Source: Paraburkholderia sp. PGU19 (lineage in GTDB: Bacteria; Pseudomonadota; Gammaproteobacteria; Burkholderiales; Burkholderiaceae). From it: 64,000 nt of DNA. The DNA lies in assembly GCF_013426915.1 (NCBI RefSeq), contig NZ_AP023179.1, positions 3,224,001-3,288,000 of the forward strand, given 5' to 3'. The position numbers were made by a program, and so were the translations under genes. The notes beneath the pieces were generated by a model. That model saw only the letters and a list, made by a program, of their open reading frames with translations. It searched no databases and was not told the DNA's origin. Below, one piece after another: positions 18,467 through 28,961 of the stretch; position 1 is the stretch's first letter, and every line of letters begins with the position of its first letter.

Positions 18467-20032
18467 ATGATCAAGCAAGCGCTCATCTCCGTTTCCGACA
18501 AGTCCGGCATCGTCGATTTCGCGAAATCGTTGTCGGACCTCGGCGTCAAGATCCTGTCGACGGGCGGCACCGCGAAACTGCTCGCGGACGCCGGCCTTCC
18601 CGTTACCGAAGTGGCCGACTACACGGGCTTTCCGGAAATGCTGGATGGGCGCGTGAAGACGTTGCACCCGAAGGTGCACGGCGGCATCCTCGCCCGCCGC
18701 GATTTGCCCGAGCACATGGCCGCGCTCGAAAAGCACGACATTCCCACCATCGACCTGCTCGTCGTGAACCTGTATCCGTTCGTGCAGACGATTTCGAAGG
18801 AAGAGTGCTCGCTGGAAGACGCGATCGAGAATATCGATATCGGCGGCCCGACCATGCTGCGTTCGGCAGCGAAGAATCACCGCGACGTGACCGTCGTGGT
18901 TGATCCCGCTGACTACGCGACCGTGCTCGAAGAAATGCGCGCGAACGGCAACAAGGTCGGCTACAAGACCAACTTCCGCCTCGCGACCAAGGTGTTCGCG
19001 CACACCGCGCAGTATGACGGCGCGATCACGAACTACCTGACGAGCCTCACGGAAGAACTGCAGCACCGCGACCGCAACACGTACCCGGCCACGTTCAACC
19101 TCGCGTTCGACAAGGTGCAGGACCTGCGCTACGGCGAGAACCCGCATCAGAGCGCCGCGTTCTATCGCGACATCGCGGTCCCGGCCGGCGCGCTCGCGAA
19201 CTATCGCCAGTTGCAGGGCAAGGAACTGTCGTACAACAACATCGCCGACTCGGACGCTGCGTGGGAATGCGTGAAGACGTTCGACGCACCGGCCTGCGTG
19301 ATCATCAAGCACGCGAACCCGTGCGGCGTGGCTGTCGGCGCGAACCCGCACGAAGCGTATTCGAAGGCATTCCAGACGGACCCGACGTCGGCGTTCGGCG
19401 GCATCATCGCGTTCAACCGCGAAGTCGACGAAACGGCGGCGCAGGCTGTCGCGAAACAGTTCGTCGAAGTGCTGATCGCGCCGTCGTTCAGCGATGCCGC
19501 CAAGCAGGTGTTCGCGGCCAAGCAGAACGTGCGTCTGCTTGAAATCGCGCTGGGCGATGGCCACAACGCATTCGATCTGAAGCGCGTGGGCGGCGGTCTG
19601 CTCGTGCAGTCGCTCGATGCGAAGAACGTGCAGCCGCACGAACTGCGCGTCGTCACGAAGCGTCACCCGACGCCGAAGGAAATGGACGATCTGCTGTTCG
19701 CATGGCGCGTCGCGAAGTTCGTGAAGTCGAACGCGATCGTGTTCTGCTCGAACGGCATGACGATGGGCGTCGGCGCGGGCCAGATGAGCCGCGTGGATTC
19801 GGCGCGCATCGCGAGCATCAAGGCGCAGAATGCGGGCCTGACGCTGTCGGGCACGGCAGTGGCGTCGGATGCGTTCTTCCCGTTCCGCGACGGCCTCGAC
19901 GTTGTCGTGAACGCGGGCGCGACCTGCGTGATCCAGCCGGGCGGCTCGATGCGCGACGACGAAGTGATCGCCGCCGCCGACGAGCACAACATCGCGATGG
20001 TCGTGACGGGCATCCGCCACTTCCGCCACTGA
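18467..20032 (+). CDS. purH: Bifunctional AICAR transformylase/IMP cyclohydrolase
   Basis: A 521-residue enzyme for the last two steps of IMP synthesis. The N-terminal MGS-like cyclohydrolase domain (about 1-195) contains [13 protein letters not shown] and [13 protein letters not shown]. The C-terminal transformylase domain carries the conserved K-H-x-N-P-C-G motif (IIKHANPCG) that binds the substrates, and [13 protein letters not shown] at the domain boundary. It lies 43 bases after fis, with a strong terminator after it, so dusB-fis-purH may form one unit. Confidence 0.97.
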   Translation: MIKQALISVSDKSGIVDFAKSLSDLGVKILSTGGTAKLLADAGLPVTEVADYTGFPEMLDGRVKTLHPKVHGGILARRDLPEHMAALEKHDIPTIDLLVVNLYPFVQTISKEECSLEDAIENIDIGGPTMLRSAAKNHRDVTVVVDPADYATVLEEMRANGNKVGYKTNFRLATKVFAHTAQYDGAITNYLTSLTEELQHRDRNTYPATFNLAFDKVQDLRYGENPHQSAAFYRDIAVPAGALANYRQLQGKELSYNNIADSDAAWECVKTFDAPACVIIKHANPCGVAVGANPHEAYSKAFQTDPTSAFGGIIAFNREVDETAAQAVAKQFVEVLIAPSFSDAAKQVFAAKQNVRLLEIALGDGHNAFDLKRVGGGLLVQSLDAKNVQPHELRVVTKRHPTPKEMDDLLFAWRVAKFVKSNAIVFCSNGMTMGVGAGQMSRVDSARIASIKAQNAGLTLSGTAVASDAFFPFRDGLDVVVNAGATCVIQPGGSMRDDEVIAAADEHNIAMVVTGIRHFRH

Positions 20033-20053
20033 TCGGCTGACCTGCTTCTTCTG

Positions 20054-20091
20054 AAACGGCCCGGCAGTTGCAACTGCCGGGCCGTTTTGCA
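20054..20091 (+). terminator. Terminator after purH
   Basis: A perfect 17-bp palindrome, AAACGGCCCGGCAGTTG then its complement (20054-20087), followed by a short T run. Confidence 0.85.
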
Positions 20092-20149
20092 TTTCGCGTT
20101 TGACGTTGTGCCGTTGTAGTATCGCAGGCACTGAATAAGCACGGCACCT

Positions 20150-20692
20150 ATGAGAATTCTCGGCATCGACCCAGGTTTGCGCGTCACCGGTTTCGGCGTG
20201 ATCGATCAGTCCGGCCACCAGTTGACTTACGTGACGAGCGGCGTCATCAAGACCGCCGATGCTGATCTGCCGTCACGCCTGGGCACCATTTTCGAGGGCA
20301 TTTCCACGTTGATCCGCCAACATGCGCCGGACCAGTCGGCGATCGAAAAGGTGTTCGTCAACGTCAATCCGCAGTCGACGCTGCTGCTCGGCCAGGCGCG
20401 CGGCGCCGCGATCTGCGGGCTGGTGGCGGGCGGCGTGCCGGTTGCCGAATACACGGCGTTGCAGTTGAAGCAGGCCGTGGTCGGCTATGGGCGCGCGACC
20501 AAGGAGCAGATGCAGCAGATGGTCGTACGGCTGCTGTGCCTGTCGGGCATCCCTTCCACCGACGCCGCCGATGCGCTGGGCATGGCGATCTGCCACGCGC
20601 ACGGCGGCGGCACATTGAGCACGCTGGGCGGTATTGCGCCCGCGCTCGCGAAGAAAGGCTTGCGAGTGCGGCGCGGGCGGCTGATCGGCTAG
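20150..20692 (+). CDS. ruvC: Holliday junction resolvase RuvC
   Basis: A 180-residue endonuclease with the RNase H fold that cuts four-way junctions with RuvAB. The acidic residues fit D7 ([15 protein letters not shown]), E in [11 protein letters not shown], and the aspartates in [16 protein letters not shown]. Here ruvC is separated from ruvAB by a 0.8-kb stretch carrying a minus-strand exporter gene, so the three ruv genes are not one simple operon. Confidence 0.97.
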   Translation: MRILGIDPGLRVTGFGVIDQSGHQLTYVTSGVIKTADADLPSRLGTIFEGISTLIRQHAPDQSAIEKVFVNVNPQSTLLLGQARGAAICGLVAGGVPVAEYTALQLKQAVVGYGRATKEQMQQMVVRLLCLSGIPSTDAADALGMAICHAHGGGTLSTLGGIAPALAKKGLRVRRGRLIG

Positions 20693-20704
20693 ACGCCTGT
20701 AGCG

Positions 20705-21337
20705 TCAGCGTTGTCCCGCCAGCGCCAGCCGGCATGCCAGGCCTGCAAACACTGAGCCGAGCAAATACTGCGGCCAGCGCGACGGGCGCTTGCCGCCGGT
20801 CAGTTTCCGGCTCAGTCTGCTGGCAAGAAGAATCACGCTGCCATTCACAAAGAAGCCGATCACATTGAGCACGGTCGCAAGCAACATGATCTGTACAGCG
20901 ACCGATCCCGCCTCCGGCTTCACGAACTGCGGAAACAACGCGAGCACGAACAGCGCAACCTTCGGATTGAGCAGATTCGTGAACAATCCTTGCCTGAAAA
21001 TTCTGCCAACGGGATAGCGCCGCATCGATGCGTCCGGCGCGAGCATGGTGCCGTCCGAGCGGAACGTCTTCCATGCAAGATAAAGCAGATAAGCCGCGCC
21101 CGCGAAGCGCACGATGTCATAGGCCATCGGCGCGGCAAGAAAGAGCTGTGACAGGCCGAACGCCGCGGCAAGCGCATGACAATACGTGCCCGCCAAAATT
21201 CCGGCGAGCGACGCAAAACCCGCCGCCCTTCCCTGGCTCACGCTGCGGGAAGCAATCAGCAACATATCGGGACCAGGCGTGGCGGTGAGCGCGAGACACG
21301 CGCCTGAGAACAGCGCGAGCGTGGTGAGACTGAGCAT
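20705..21337 (-). CDS. LysE/RhtB family amino-acid exporter
   Basis: A 210-residue membrane protein with five or six hydrophobic helices. The family signature is near the N terminus ([20 protein letters not shown], matching the P-G-P-x motif), and the middle has [20 protein letters not shown], the conserved N-L-x-N-P-K-x-x-x-F region. The family exports amino acids such as lysine, homoserine or threonine; the substrate here is unknown. The start at 21337 follows an AAGGGG site; the frame stays open 177 bases more. It is an insertion between ruvC and ruvA on the opposite strand, only 12 bases from the ruvC stop. Confidence 0.88.
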   Translation of the reverse strand: MLSLTTLALFSGACLALTATPGPDMLLIASRSVSQGRAAGFASLAGILAGTYCHALAAAFGLSQLFLAAPMAYDIVRFAGAAYLLYLAWKTFRSDGTMLAPDASMRRYPVGRIFRQGLFTNLLNPKVALFVLALFPQFVKPEAGSVAVQIMLLATVLNVIGFFVNGSVILLASRLSRKLTGGKRPSRWPQYLLGSVFAGLACRLALAGQR

Positions 21338-21500
21338 CGAAGACCCCTTTTGGTTAACTACGGAACGTCCAAAAGGGATCTCAGTGTATGGAGCGGCTGC
21401 GCTTCGGTCAATCAACTGCCCTTCGGCTTCGTCGCAAGCGACGTACGAAAGCCCGCTTCGCTGCGCTACACTCGCGCTTTCTCTCTTGATAGAACCCGCC

Positions 21501-22082
21501 ATGATCGGTCGCATCGCCGGCGTCCTGCTGGAAAAGAATCCGCCTCATCTTCTGATCGACTGCAACGGTGTCGGCTACGAAGTCGATGTGCCGATGAGCA
21601 CCTTCTACAACCTGCCCGGCACAGGCGAGAAAGTCGTGCTGCTTACGCAGATGATCGTGCGCGAAGACGCGCATCTGCTGTACGGCTTTCTCACGCCGCA
21701 GGAGCGTTCGACGTTTCGCGAGTTGTTAAAGATCACGGGCATCGGCGCACGTATGGCGCTGGCCGTGCTGTCCGGCATGAGCGTGCAGGAACTGTCGCAG
21801 ACGGTAACGATGCAGGACGCCGCGCGCCTCACGCGCGTGCCGGGCATCGGCAAGAAGACGGCGGAGCGGCTCCTGCTCGAACTGAAGGGCAAGCTCGGCG
21901 CCGACCTCGGCGCGATGGCGGGCGCAGCGTCGCAGTCCGATCACGCGTCCGACATCCTGAATGCGTTGCTGGCATTGGGCTACTCCGAAAAAGAAGGATT
22001 GGCAGCCATCAAGAACGTGCCCGCGGGTACGGGCGTTTCCGAAGGCATCAAGCTCGCATTGAAGGCGCTGTCGAAGGGCTGA
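21501..22082 (+). CDS. ruvA: Holliday junction branch migration protein RuvA
   Basis: A 193-residue DNA-binding subunit of the RuvAB motor. It begins [20 protein letters not shown] (domain I beta barrel). Two helix-hairpin-helix motifs follow: [18 protein letters not shown] and [19 protein letters not shown]. The C-terminal domain III ([20 protein letters not shown]) contacts RuvB. The ATG at 21501 matches the family N terminus; the open frame upstream overlaps the divergent exporter gene and is not coding. RuvB follows after 110 bases. Confidence 0.97.
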   Translation: MIGRIAGVLLEKNPPHLLIDCNGVGYEVDVPMSTFYNLPGTGEKVVLLTQMIVREDAHLLYGFLTPQERSTFRELLKITGIGARMALAVLSGMSVQELSQTVTMQDAARLTRVPGIGKKTAERLLLELKGKLGADLGAMAGAASQSDHASDILNALLALGYSEKEGLAAIKNVPAGTGVSEGIKLALKALSKG

Positions 22083-22192
22083 GGCATCTTTGCGGCAGCG
22101 GCGATGTATGAAGCTTCGCACGCGGCCAAAGCACACGCACCCTGGCCATTCGGCCAGGTATTCGAGCGAGCCGTGCGCGGTACAATGCCTGC

Positions 22193-23257
22193 ATGATCGA
22201 ACACGACAAACTTGCAGCCGAACGCATCATCGCCGCCACGCCCGTGTCGCCGAACGAGGAAGCGTTCGAGCGCGCGTTGCGCCCGCGCCAGCTCGACGAA
22301 TATGTCGGCCAGGAAAAGGTGCGCGGCCAGCTGGAAATCTTCATCGAAGCCGCCAAGCGCCGCAAGGAATCGCTGGATCACGTGCTGCTGTTCGGGCCGC
22401 CTGGCCTCGGCAAGACCACGCTCGCGCATATCATTGCGCGCGAGATGGGCGTCAATCTGCGGCAGACGTCGGGCCCCGTGCTGGAACGCGCGGGCGACCT
22501 CGCCGCGCTGCTGACCAATCTCGAAGCCAACGACGTGCTGTTCATCGACGAGATTCACCGGCTGTCGCCCGTCGTCGAGGAAATCCTGTACCCGGCGCTC
22601 GAGGATTACCAGATCGACATCATGATCGGCGAAGGCCCTGCCGCGCGCAGCGTGAAGCTCGATCTGCAGCCGTTCACCCTGGTCGGCGCGACCACGCGTG
22701 CGGGCATGCTGACCAACCCGTTGCGCGATCGTTTCGGCATCGTCGCGCGGCTGGAGTTCTATAACGCCGAGGAACTGGCGCGCATCGTGAGCCGCTCGGC
22801 ATCGCTGCTGGGTGCCCAGATTCATCCCGATGGCGCGCTGGAAATCGCCAAGCGCTCGCGCGGCACGCCGCGTATCGCGAACCGGCTGCTGCGCCGCGTG
22901 CGCGACTTCGCTGAAGTGAAGGCGGACGGCAATATCACGGCGAAGGTCGCAGATGCCGCGCTGAAAATGCTCGACGTCGATCCCGTCGGCTTCGATCTGA
23001 TGGATCGCAAGCTGCTCGAAGCGATCCTGCACAAGTTCGATGGTGGGCCGGTCGGCGTCGACAATCTGGCGGCTGCGATCGGCGAAGAGCGCGACACGAT
23101 CGAAGACGTCCTCGAACCGTATCTGATCCAGCAAGGCTTCTTGCAGCGCACGCCGCGCGGACGCGTCGCCACGCTACTGACGTATCGGCACTTCGGCCTG
23201 GCTGCGCCTGATACGGCAAGCCCGGTACGCAATCTGTGGGATTCGGAGCCGACATAA
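22193..23257 (+). CDS. ruvB: Holliday junction branch migration ATPase RuvB
   Basis: A 354-residue AAA+ motor. Walker A is [15 protein letters not shown], Walker B/box is [11 protein letters not shown], sensor 1 lies in [21 protein letters not shown] and sensor 2 in [16 protein letters not shown]. The C-terminal winged helix includes [21 protein letters not shown]. With RuvA it drives branch migration. A terminator lies in the 3' end of the converging phosphatase gene. Confidence 0.97.
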   Translation: MIEHDKLAAERIIAATPVSPNEEAFERALRPRQLDEYVGQEKVRGQLEIFIEAAKRRKESLDHVLLFGPPGLGKTTLAHIIAREMGVNLRQTSGPVLERAGDLAALLTNLEANDVLFIDEIHRLSPVVEEILYPALEDYQIDIMIGEGPAARSVKLDLQPFTLVGATTRAGMLTNPLRDRFGIVARLEFYNAEELARIVSRSASLLGAQIHPDGALEIAKRSRGTPRIANRLLRRVRDFAEVKADGNITAKVADAALKMLDVDPVGFDLMDRKLLEAILHKFDGGPVGVDNLAAAIGEERDTIEDVLEPYLIQQGFLQRTPRGRVATLLTYRHFGLAAPDTASPVRNLWDSEPT

Positions 23258-23300
23258 ACGGCTCTTAGGTAGGAAACGCGGCGCTGCCGCGTTATCAGAC

Positions 23301-23975
23301 TCAACGCCCGGCTTCGGGCGTTTTTTTCTTGAAGCTGTCGTCTTCCGCGTGGCCGTCGAGATGCGCGACATCGGCCCACGACACGACCTTCGCGCGGCCG
23401 CCTTCGAATTCAACCACGTTCACGCTCGTGTTCAGCAACGCGTAGTTGCGCGGCGCATCCAGCGGCAGACCATTCGCGAAGCGATACACGCAGTCCAGCA
23501 CACCGCCATGCGCGACGACCGAGATCCGTCCGTTCGGATGCGCGGCGACGACCGGCTCGATCGCATGCAGCACGCGGTGATAGAACACGCGCTGCGATTC
23601 GCCCTCGGGCGGCGAAAAGCCAGGATCGCGCGTCTGCCACTGCGCGTACTCGTCGGGGAAGCGCAGCGCGATCTCGTCGCTGTCGTGTCCCTGGAACGCG
23701 CCGTAATTGCGCTCGCGCAAGCCCTTGCTGAGGCTCAGCGACAGGCCGAGCACGTCGGCGAATGGCTGCGCCGTTTGTTGCGCGCGCATGAGGTCGCTCG
23801 AATAGATCGCGTCGAGCCGCGCGCCCGCCCGCGCCTCGCGCGCGAAACGTTCGGCGAGACGTTGCGCCTGGTCGACGCCGCTCGTCGCGAGCGGAATATC
23901 AATGTGCCCTTGAATCCGCTTGATGCGGTTCCAGTCGGTCTCGCCGTGTCGGATGAAGAGGACTTGTGTTGCCAT
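23301..23975 (-). CDS. Histidine phosphatase (phosphoglycerate mutase-like) family protein
   Basis: A 224-residue protein of the histidine phosphatase superfamily, often named GpmB. The phosphohistidine motif is LFIRHGETDWNR near the N terminus, GLRERNYGAFQG contributes the glutamate, and VVAHGGVLDCV supplies the second histidine. It could be a phosphatase of small metabolites or of alpha-ribazole phosphate; true mutase activity is doubtful without the GpmA-type insert. The gene runs with dtd and tyrS on the minus strand, 24 bases after dtd, so the three are probably one operon. Confidence 0.88.
   Translation of the reverse strand: MATQVLFIRHGETDWNRIKRIQGHIDIPLATSGVDQAQRLAERFAREARAGARLDAIYSSDLMRAQQTAQPFADVLGLSLSLSKGLRERNYGAFQGHDSDEIALRFPDEYAQWQTRDPGFSPPEGESQRVFYHRVLHAIEPVVAAHPNGRISVVAHGGVLDCVYRFANGLPLDAPRNYALLNTSVNVVEFEGGRAKVVSWADVAHLDGHAEDDSFKKKTPEAGR
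23303..23329 (+). terminator. ruvB terminator overlapping the end of the phosphatase gene
   Basis: AACGCCCG, loop GCTT, CGGGCGTT (23303-23322), then seven T on the plus strand. The hairpin also encodes the last residues of the converging phosphatase. Confidence 0.85.
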
Positions 23976-23999
23976 GGAATGGGAGCCGGAGAACAGAGG

Positions 24000-24458
24000 T
24001 TATGCGCGCGTCTGTAGCCAGAACGTCACCGGGCCGTCGTTGACGAGCGACACCTGCATGTCTGCGCCGAATTCGCCTGTTTCGACGATGGGATGCTTCG
24101 CGCGTGCCGCGGCCACGAAGTAGTCGAACAGGCGCTTGCCCTCGTCGGGTGGCGCGGCGGGCGTGAAGCTCGGGCGCAGGCCGCTGTTGGTATCGGCGGC
24201 CAGCGTGAACTGGGACACGAGTAGCAGGCCGCCCGCGCTCCCCGCGCCGTCGATATTCTGCACGGGCAGGTTCATCTTTCCGGCTGCATCGCTGAATACG
24301 CGGTAGCCGAGCATTTTGGCGAGTAGTTTGTCGGCGGCAGCATCGGTATCGCCGCGCTCGGCACAGACCAACGCGAGCAAGCCCGTGTCGATGGCGCCCG
24401 TCACGCGGTCAGCGACGCGCACCTCGGCGCGCCGCACGCGTTGAATCAGCGCGATCAT
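24000..24458 (-). CDS. dtd: D-aminoacyl-tRNA deacylase
   Basis: A 152-residue DTD that removes D-amino acids and misattached glycine from tRNA. The two conserved motifs are [19 protein letters not shown] and [10 protein letters not shown], with the Gly-cisPro-type motif in the second. The gene sits 46 bases after tyrS, which is striking because D-Tyr-tRNA is a classical DTD substrate. It is probably co-transcribed with tyrS and the histidine phosphatase. Confidence 0.96.
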   Translation of the reverse strand: MIALIQRVRRAEVRVADRVTGAIDTGLLALVCAERGDTDAAADKLLAKMLGYRVFSDAAGKMNLPVQNIDGAGSAGGLLLVSQFTLAADTNSGLRPSFTPAAPPDEGKRLFDYFVAAARAKHPIVETGEFGADMQVSLVNDGPVTFWLQTRA

Positions 24459-24504
24459 GCGGCGCGCTTCCGCCGCGTCGCTTGCAACCGCTCGCAGAAG
24501 AACA

Positions 24505-25752
24505 TCATGCCGTCAGCGTGACGCGCGCAAACCGACGCTTGCCGACCTGCACGACGAACTCGCCAGCTTCGATCTTCAAGCCCTTGTCCGACACGGTCGC
24601 GCCGTCGATCTTCACGCCGCCCTGCTCGATGTTGCGCAGCGCTTCGCTCGTCGACGGCACGAGACCTGCCTGCTTCAGCAGTTGCCCGATGGCGAGCGGC
24701 GCGCCCGCGAGCGTCACCGACGGGATATCGTCCGGCACGCCACCCTTCGCGCGGTGGTTGAAGTCCTCCAGCGCGCGCTCGGCGTCGCCTTGCGAGTGGA
24801 AGCGCGCAACGATTTCCTGTGCGAGCAACACCTTGAAGTCGCGCGGATTGCGACCGCCTTCGATTTCGCGCTTGAACCCTTCGATCTCGGCCATCGGACG
24901 GAACGACAGCAGTTCGAAGTAGCGCCACATCAGCACGTCGGAGATGCTCATCAGCTTGCCGAACATATCGTTCGGTTTTTCGCCGATACCGACGTAGTTA
25001 CCCTTCGACTTCGACATCTTCTCGACGCCATCCAGCCCTTCGAGCAGCGGCATCGTCAGAATGCACTGCTGTTCCTGGCCGTACTGCTTCTGCAGTTCGC
25101 GCCCGACCAGCAGGTTGAACTTCTGGTCCGTGCCGCCGAGTTCGAGGTCGGCGTTCAGCGCGACGGAGTCGTAGCCCTGCATCAGCGGATAAAGAAACTC
25201 GTGAATCGAGATGGGCACGCCGCCCTGGAAACGCTTCGTGAAGTCTTCGCGCTCCAGAATGCGCGCGACCGTGTAGCGCGACGCGAGCTTGATCATGCCG
25301 TCTGCGCCGAGCGGCATCGACCATTCGCTGTTGTAGCGAATTTCCGTCTTCTCGCGGTCGAGCACCAGCGCGGCCTGCTCAAAGTACGTCTTCGCGTTCG
25401 ACTCGATCTGCTCGCGCGTGAGCGGCGGGCGCGTTGCGTTGCGACCGGACGGATCGCCGATCAGCGACGTGAAATCGCCGATCAGAAAAATCACCGTGTG
25501 GCCGAGATCCTGCAACTGGCGCATCTTGTTCAGCACGACGGTGTGGCCGATGTGGATGTCGGGCGCCGTCGGATCGAGACCGAGCTTGACGCGCAGCGGC
25601 GTGCCCGTGGCCGCGCTTTTCGCGAGCTTTTGCGCGAACTCCTCTTCGATCAGCAGTTCGTCGACGCCGCGCTTCGTGACTTCGAGCGCGTGGCGGACTT
25701 CGTCGGTGATCGGGTAGGCGGAATTGGGCTTGGCGGTGGACTCGGTGCTCAT
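24505..25752 (-). CDS. tyrS: Tyrosyl-tRNA synthetase
   Basis: A 415-residue class I synthetase. The HIGH motif appears as [13 protein letters not shown] and the KMSKS motif as [13 protein letters not shown]. The anticodon-recognition and C-terminal S4 RNA-binding domain is in the last 70 residues ([20 protein letters not shown]). The overall arrangement is the TyrZ-like type rather than E. coli TyrRS. ATG 25752 was chosen over an upstream in-frame start because [10 protein letters not shown] matches the family length. It is divergent from anmK and leads the tyrS-dtd-phosphatase operon. Confidence 0.97.
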   Translation of the reverse strand: MSTESTAKPNSAYPITDEVRHALEVTKRGVDELLIEEEFAQKLAKSAATGTPLRVKLGLDPTAPDIHIGHTVVLNKMRQLQDLGHTVIFLIGDFTSLIGDPSGRNATRPPLTREQIESNAKTYFEQAALVLDREKTEIRYNSEWSMPLGADGMIKLASRYTVARILEREDFTKRFQGGVPISIHEFLYPLMQGYDSVALNADLELGGTDQKFNLLVGRELQKQYGQEQQCILTMPLLEGLDGVEKMSKSKGNYVGIGEKPNDMFGKLMSISDVLMWRYFELLSFRPMAEIEGFKREIEGGRNPRDFKVLLAQEIVARFHSQGDAERALEDFNHRAKGGVPDDIPSVTLAGAPLAIGQLLKQAGLVPSTSEALRNIEQGGVKIDGATVSDKGLKIEAGEFVVQVGKRRFARVTLTA

Positions 25753-25963
25753 GCTGGAACGGGAGATCGCAAAAAGGGAGATTGTCCCATAGTTGCGGCG
25801 CATTGCGCCCTGATCTCACGCGAAACGCGCTTCAACTCGCGACTGGATCTGGCGCGCGCGGTGAATGCGGACCGTCGCGCGCGCTCGCGCCGCTCGTTTC
25901 ATCGATTGTTTCGCGGTGGGCCGATGAGCGACAATCGTCGTCAACGAGGCGCCGGAAGTATTC

Positions 25964-27130
25964 ATGAGGCGCGACGAACGACGATCAGAGGAGCGAAGCG
26001 TGGCCAAAGACACGGCAGATGGCGTGTATTTCGGGTTGATGTCAGGCACGAGCATGGACGGCGTGGACGGCATCGCGGTCGAATTTGCGAAGGGCAAGGC
26101 GCCCGTCGTGCGGTCGCAGGCGTTCGTGGGCTTCTCCGAGGGTTTGCGCGACGCGCTGTTCGCCCTGCAGCAACCGGGAGACAACGAGATCGAGCGCGAG
26201 GCGCTTGCAGCCAACGCGCTGGCCGCGCGCTACACGGTGTGCTGCCATGAGTTGCTGCGCTCGGGCAACCTGTCGGCAGTGGACGTCCGGGCGATCGGCG
26301 TGCACGGGCAAACGGTGCGACATCGGCCGGAAAAGGGTTACACGAAGCAGATCAACAATCCGGCGCTGCTGGCCGAAATGATGCATATCGACGTGATCGC
26401 CGATTTCCGCAGCCGCGACGTCGCGGCGGGCGGCCAGGGCGCGCCGCTCGTGCCGGCCTTTCACGCGACGGTTTTCGGCGCGAAGAACGAGACGCGCGTG
26501 GTCTGCAATCTCGGCGGAATCAGCAATATCACGATCCTCTCGGCGAACGGCGCGGTGCGCGGCTTCGACTGCGGCCCGGCTAATGCGCTGCTCGACGAAT
26601 GGTCGCACCGGCATCTGAACAGGCCATTCGACGAAAACGGCCAGTTCGCAGCGTCGGGGCAGGTGCATCGCCCGTTGCTGAACGCTTTCCTCGACGAGCC
26701 GTTCTTCGAGGCGCAGCCGCCGAAGAGCACGGGCCGCGATCTGTTCAACCCCGAATGGCTCGACGCCCGGCTGCAAGGCTTCGCCAATGTCAGCCCCGCC
26801 GACGTTCAGGCGACGCTGGTCGCGCTGACGGCTGTGACGGTCGCGCGCGAGGTCGAGCGCCATGCACCCGATTGCAAGGCGGTCTATGTGTGCGGCGGCG
26901 GCGCACGCAATCCGGAGATCATGAAGGCACTGCAGGGCGCGCTCGCCGAAAGCGGCTGCAGCGGCGTCCCAGTCATGACGACGGAGGCGCTCGGCGTGCC
27001 GCCGCATCAGGTGGAACCGCTGGCCTTTGCGTGGCTGGCCATGCGTTGCGTTGCACGCGAACCGGGCAATCTGCCGTCCGTGACGGGCGCAGCGGACGAG
27101 CGCGTGCTTGGCGCGATTTATCCGCGCTGA
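25964..27130 (+). CDS. anmK: Anhydro-N-acetylmuramic acid kinase
   Basis: A 388-residue sugar kinase that hydrolyses and phosphorylates 1,6-anhydro-MurNAc during cell-wall recycling, giving MurNAc-6-phosphate. The ATP-binding motif [15 protein letters not shown] is near the N terminus; [13 protein letters not shown] and [13 protein letters not shown] are typical of the family, and [12 protein letters not shown] lies near the C terminus. ATG 25964 follows GGAAG, but GTG 26000 has a stronger site (GAGGAG, six bases away) and may be the true start, which would shorten the protein by 12 residues. Confidence 0.95.
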   Translation: MRRDERRSEERSVAKDTADGVYFGLMSGTSMDGVDGIAVEFAKGKAPVVRSQAFVGFSEGLRDALFALQQPGDNEIEREALAANALAARYTVCCHELLRSGNLSAVDVRAIGVHGQTVRHRPEKGYTKQINNPALLAEMMHIDVIADFRSRDVAAGGQGAPLVPAFHATVFGAKNETRVVCNLGGISNITILSANGAVRGFDCGPANALLDEWSHRHLNRPFDENGQFAASGQVHRPLLNAFLDEPFFEAQPPKSTGRDLFNPEWLDARLQGFANVSPADVQATLVALTAVTVAREVERHAPDCKAVYVCGGGARNPEIMKALQGALAESGCSGVPVMTTEALGVPPHQVEPLAFAWLAMRCVAREPGNLPSVTGAADERVLGAIYPR

Positions 27131-27172
27131 CACGGCATGCGAAAGTACCGTGGAAAATTAGTGTGGAAATAA

Positions 27173-27198
27173 AAAAACGGGGCCGAAGCCCCGTTTTT
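27173..27198. terminator. Bidirectional terminator, anmK/erpA
   Basis: AAAAACGGGGC, loop CGAA, GCCCCGTTTTT (27173-27198); it serves converging anmK and erpA. Confidence 0.9.
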
Positions 27199-27225
27199 GC
27201 TGCAACTTACGCGAAAAAGCGGCGA

Positions 27226-27591
27226 TTACACCGAGAACGACGAGCCGCAACCACAGGTGGTCGTGGCGTTCGGGTTCTTGATGACGAACTGCGCGCCGTT
27301 GATGTCGTCCTTGTAATCGATCTCTGCGCCAACCAGATACTGGTAGCTCATCGAATCGATCAGCAACTGGACGCCGCTCTTGTTCATCACGGTGTCGTCT
27401 TCGTTGATGGCTTCGTCAAACGTGAAGCCATACTGGAAGCCCGAGCAGCCGCCACCCTGCACGAAAACGCGCAGCTTCAGCTCCGGGTTACCTTCTTCTT
27501 CGATCAGTTCTTTGACCTTGTCAGCCGCCGCGTCAGTAAAGACGAACGGTGCCGGCATCTCGGTCACGGGGGTGTCGGTCACTGCGTTCAT
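27226..27591 (-). CDS. erpA: Iron-sulfur cluster insertion protein ErpA
   Basis: A 121-residue A-type carrier. The three cluster-binding cysteines are C49 (GGGCSGF), C113 and C115 (TTCGCGSSF). ErpA receives Fe-S clusters from the Isc machinery and delivers them to targets such as IspG/IspH, making it essential for respiration in many bacteria. It lies downstream of rpsI on the same strand but is separated by 261 bases with a terminator, so it has its own promoter. Confidence 0.97.
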   Translation of the reverse strand: MNAVTDTPVTEMPAPFVFTDAAADKVKELIEEEGNPELKLRVFVQGGGCSGFQYGFTFDEAINEDDTVMNKSGVQLLIDSMSYQYLVGAEIDYKDDINGAQFVIKNPNATTTCGCGSSFSV

Positions 27592-27779
27592 GCGAACTCT
27601 CCAAAATAGCTTCTACACGCTATTGTATTGCTGTTCCCAATATCGTGCTGAAGCCCCTGAAATCAATAGGTTCTTATGCAGACCGGCTGATTCCTGCGGG
27701 CGCGACAAGTGTCAACCATGTCCTCGTACACCTGTCAGCGATGTCCGCATACGGACCGAACGTGCAGTACGACAAATAA

Positions 27780-27811
27780 AAAGCCGCCTTCGCAGATGCG
27801 TTGGCGGCTTT
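27780..27811 (-). terminator. Terminator of rplM-rpsI
   Basis: On the minus strand, AAAGCCGCC pairs with GGCGGCTTT, followed by a TTTATT tail. Confidence 0.85.
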
Positions 27812-27852
27812 CTGCAGCAGGCCCTGTCTGAAACGGAGCCAGCTCGAAACGA

Positions 27853-28245
27853 TTAACGCTTCGAGAACTGCTTGCGGCGACGTGCCTTGTGGAAACCAAC
27901 CTTCTTACGCTCGACTTCACGTGCGTCACGCGTCACGAAGCCTGCGTTCGACAGAGCCGGCTTCAGCGTTGCGTCGTAGTCCATCAGCGCGCGGGTGATG
28001 CCGTGGCGAACTGCACCGGCTTGACCCGTTTCACCGCCGCCCGTCACGTTGACCTTGATGTCGAACGTAGCACCGTGGTTCGTGAGTTCCAGCGGCTGAC
28101 GCACGATCATCAGCGACGTTTCGCGCGAGAAGTAGTCGGCGATAGGCTTGCCGTTGACGACGATCTCGCCCTTGCCTGCCTTGATGAAGACACGAGCAAC
28201 GGCGCTCTTGCGGCGGCCCGTACCGTAATTCCAGTTACCGATCAT
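27853..28245 (-). CDS. rpsI: 30S ribosomal protein S9
   Basis: The 130-residue uS9. Typical segments are [20 protein letters not shown] at the start, [15 protein letters not shown] in the middle and the C-terminal [19 protein letters not shown] tail that reaches the P-site tRNA. It is 11 bases after rplM, the universal rplM-rpsI operon. Confidence 0.99.
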   Translation of the reverse strand: MIGNWNYGTGRRKSAVARVFIKAGKGEIVVNGKPIADYFSRETSLMIVRQPLELTNHGATFDIKVNVTGGGETGQAGAVRHGITRALMDYDATLKPALSNAGFVTRDAREVERKKVGFHKARRRKQFSKR

Positions 28246-28256
28246 GTGGGCTCCCC

Positions 28257-28685
28257 TTAGATCTCGAGCGCCTTCGGCTGTTGCGCCGAATGCGGATGCG
28301 TTGCTTCGGCGTAGACCTTCAGCTTCTTGATCATCGCGTAGCCGAGCGGGCCCTTCGGCAGCATGCCCTTGACCGCTTTCTCGAGCGCGCGGCCCGGGAA
28401 GCGTTCTTGCATCTTGCCGAACGTCGTCTCATAGATACCGCCCGGGTAGCCCGAGTGGCGATAGTACTTCTTGTCCGTGGTCTTGTTACCCGTGACCTTC
28501 AGCTTGCCGGCGTTGATAACGATGATGAAATCACCGGTGTCGACGTGCGGAGTGAATTCAGGCTTGTGCTTGCCGCGAAGACGGTGTGCCACTTCGCTGG
28601 CGACACGCCCGAGAACCTTATCCGTCGCGTCAATCACGTACCATTCGCGCGTAACCTCATGGGCTTTTGCGGAAAACGTCTTCAT
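28257..28685 (-). CDS. rplM: 50S ribosomal protein L13
   Basis: The 142-residue uL13. [19 protein letters not shown] opens the protein, and [20 protein letters not shown] and [10 protein letters not shown] are hallmark segments. The true start is ATG 28685; the open frame upstream (150 bases) is leader. The leader is about 115 bases long from a good promoter, and in other bacteria L13 can repress its own operon through such a leader; that is only an inference here. Confidence 0.99.
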   Translation of the reverse strand: MKTFSAKAHEVTREWYVIDATDKVLGRVASEVAHRLRGKHKPEFTPHVDTGDFIIVINAGKLKVTGNKTTDKKYYRHSGYPGGIYETTFGKMQERFPGRALEKAVKGMLPKGPLGYAMIKKLKVYAEATHPHSAQQPKALEI

Positions 28686-28805
28686 GATCGATCCAAAAAA
28701 TAGTGCTGCGCCCTGTGTTTTTTTCCTGCTTGTATGTGCGCTTCGAGGCGCGTGCAGGCTCTCCCTGGTTCTTCCTCCGCGGGCGCGACTGCGGAAAAGC
28801 CCTGA

Positions 28806-28835
28806 ATTATAAAGGAATTTGCGCCAAGGAGTCAA
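28806..28835 (-). promoter_or_regulatory. sigma70-type promoter of rplM-rpsI
   Basis: On the minus strand, TTGACT and TATAAT with an 18-base spacer (complements at 28830-28835 and 28806-28811). It lies immediately after the sRNA terminator, giving a leader of about 115 bases. Confidence 0.75.
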
Positions 28836-28861
28836 AGCACCCGGACAACGGAAAGCTGAGG

Positions 28862-28894
28862 ACGAAAAAAAGCCCGAACTAGCGGTTCGGGCTT
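28862..28894 (-). terminator. Rho-independent terminator of the candidate sRNA
   Basis: On the minus strand, AAGCCCGAAC, loop CGCTA, GTTCGGGCTT, followed by a run of six more T. No protein-coding gene upstream on this strand needs it. Confidence 0.9.
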
Positions 28895-28955
28895 AATCCA
28901 CCTTAGGAGGAGGGTGGAGGAGACATGCGGAGGTTGTCGAACTGCAACAACCAAT
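28862..28955 (-). ncRNA. Candidate CU-rich small RNA with anti-Shine-Dalgarno loop
   Basis: A free-standing transcription unit of about 94 nt. A near-consensus promoter (28962-28990) predicts a start at about 28955, and a strong terminator ends it. The RNA would fold into three hairpins: GGUUGU/ACAACC (28952-28947 with 28937-28932), CCACC/GGUGG (28917-28913 with 28902-28898) with loop CUCCUCCUAA, and the terminator. The loop and the preceding single strand (GUCUCCUCC) are complementary to Shine-Dalgarno sequences. CU-rich sRNAs of this style are known in Burkholderia (for example ncS27) and Alphaproteobacteria; identity with any of them was not checked. No plausible protein is encoded. Confidence 0.75.
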
Positions 28956-28961
28956 GAACAG

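Noticed and set aside
20705..21514. A 269-residue version of the LysE-family exporter starting at 21514
   Set aside because: The first 59 residues are polar, unlike the family, and overlap the region immediately upstream of ruvA; the start at 21337 has a ribosome-binding site and a family N terminus.
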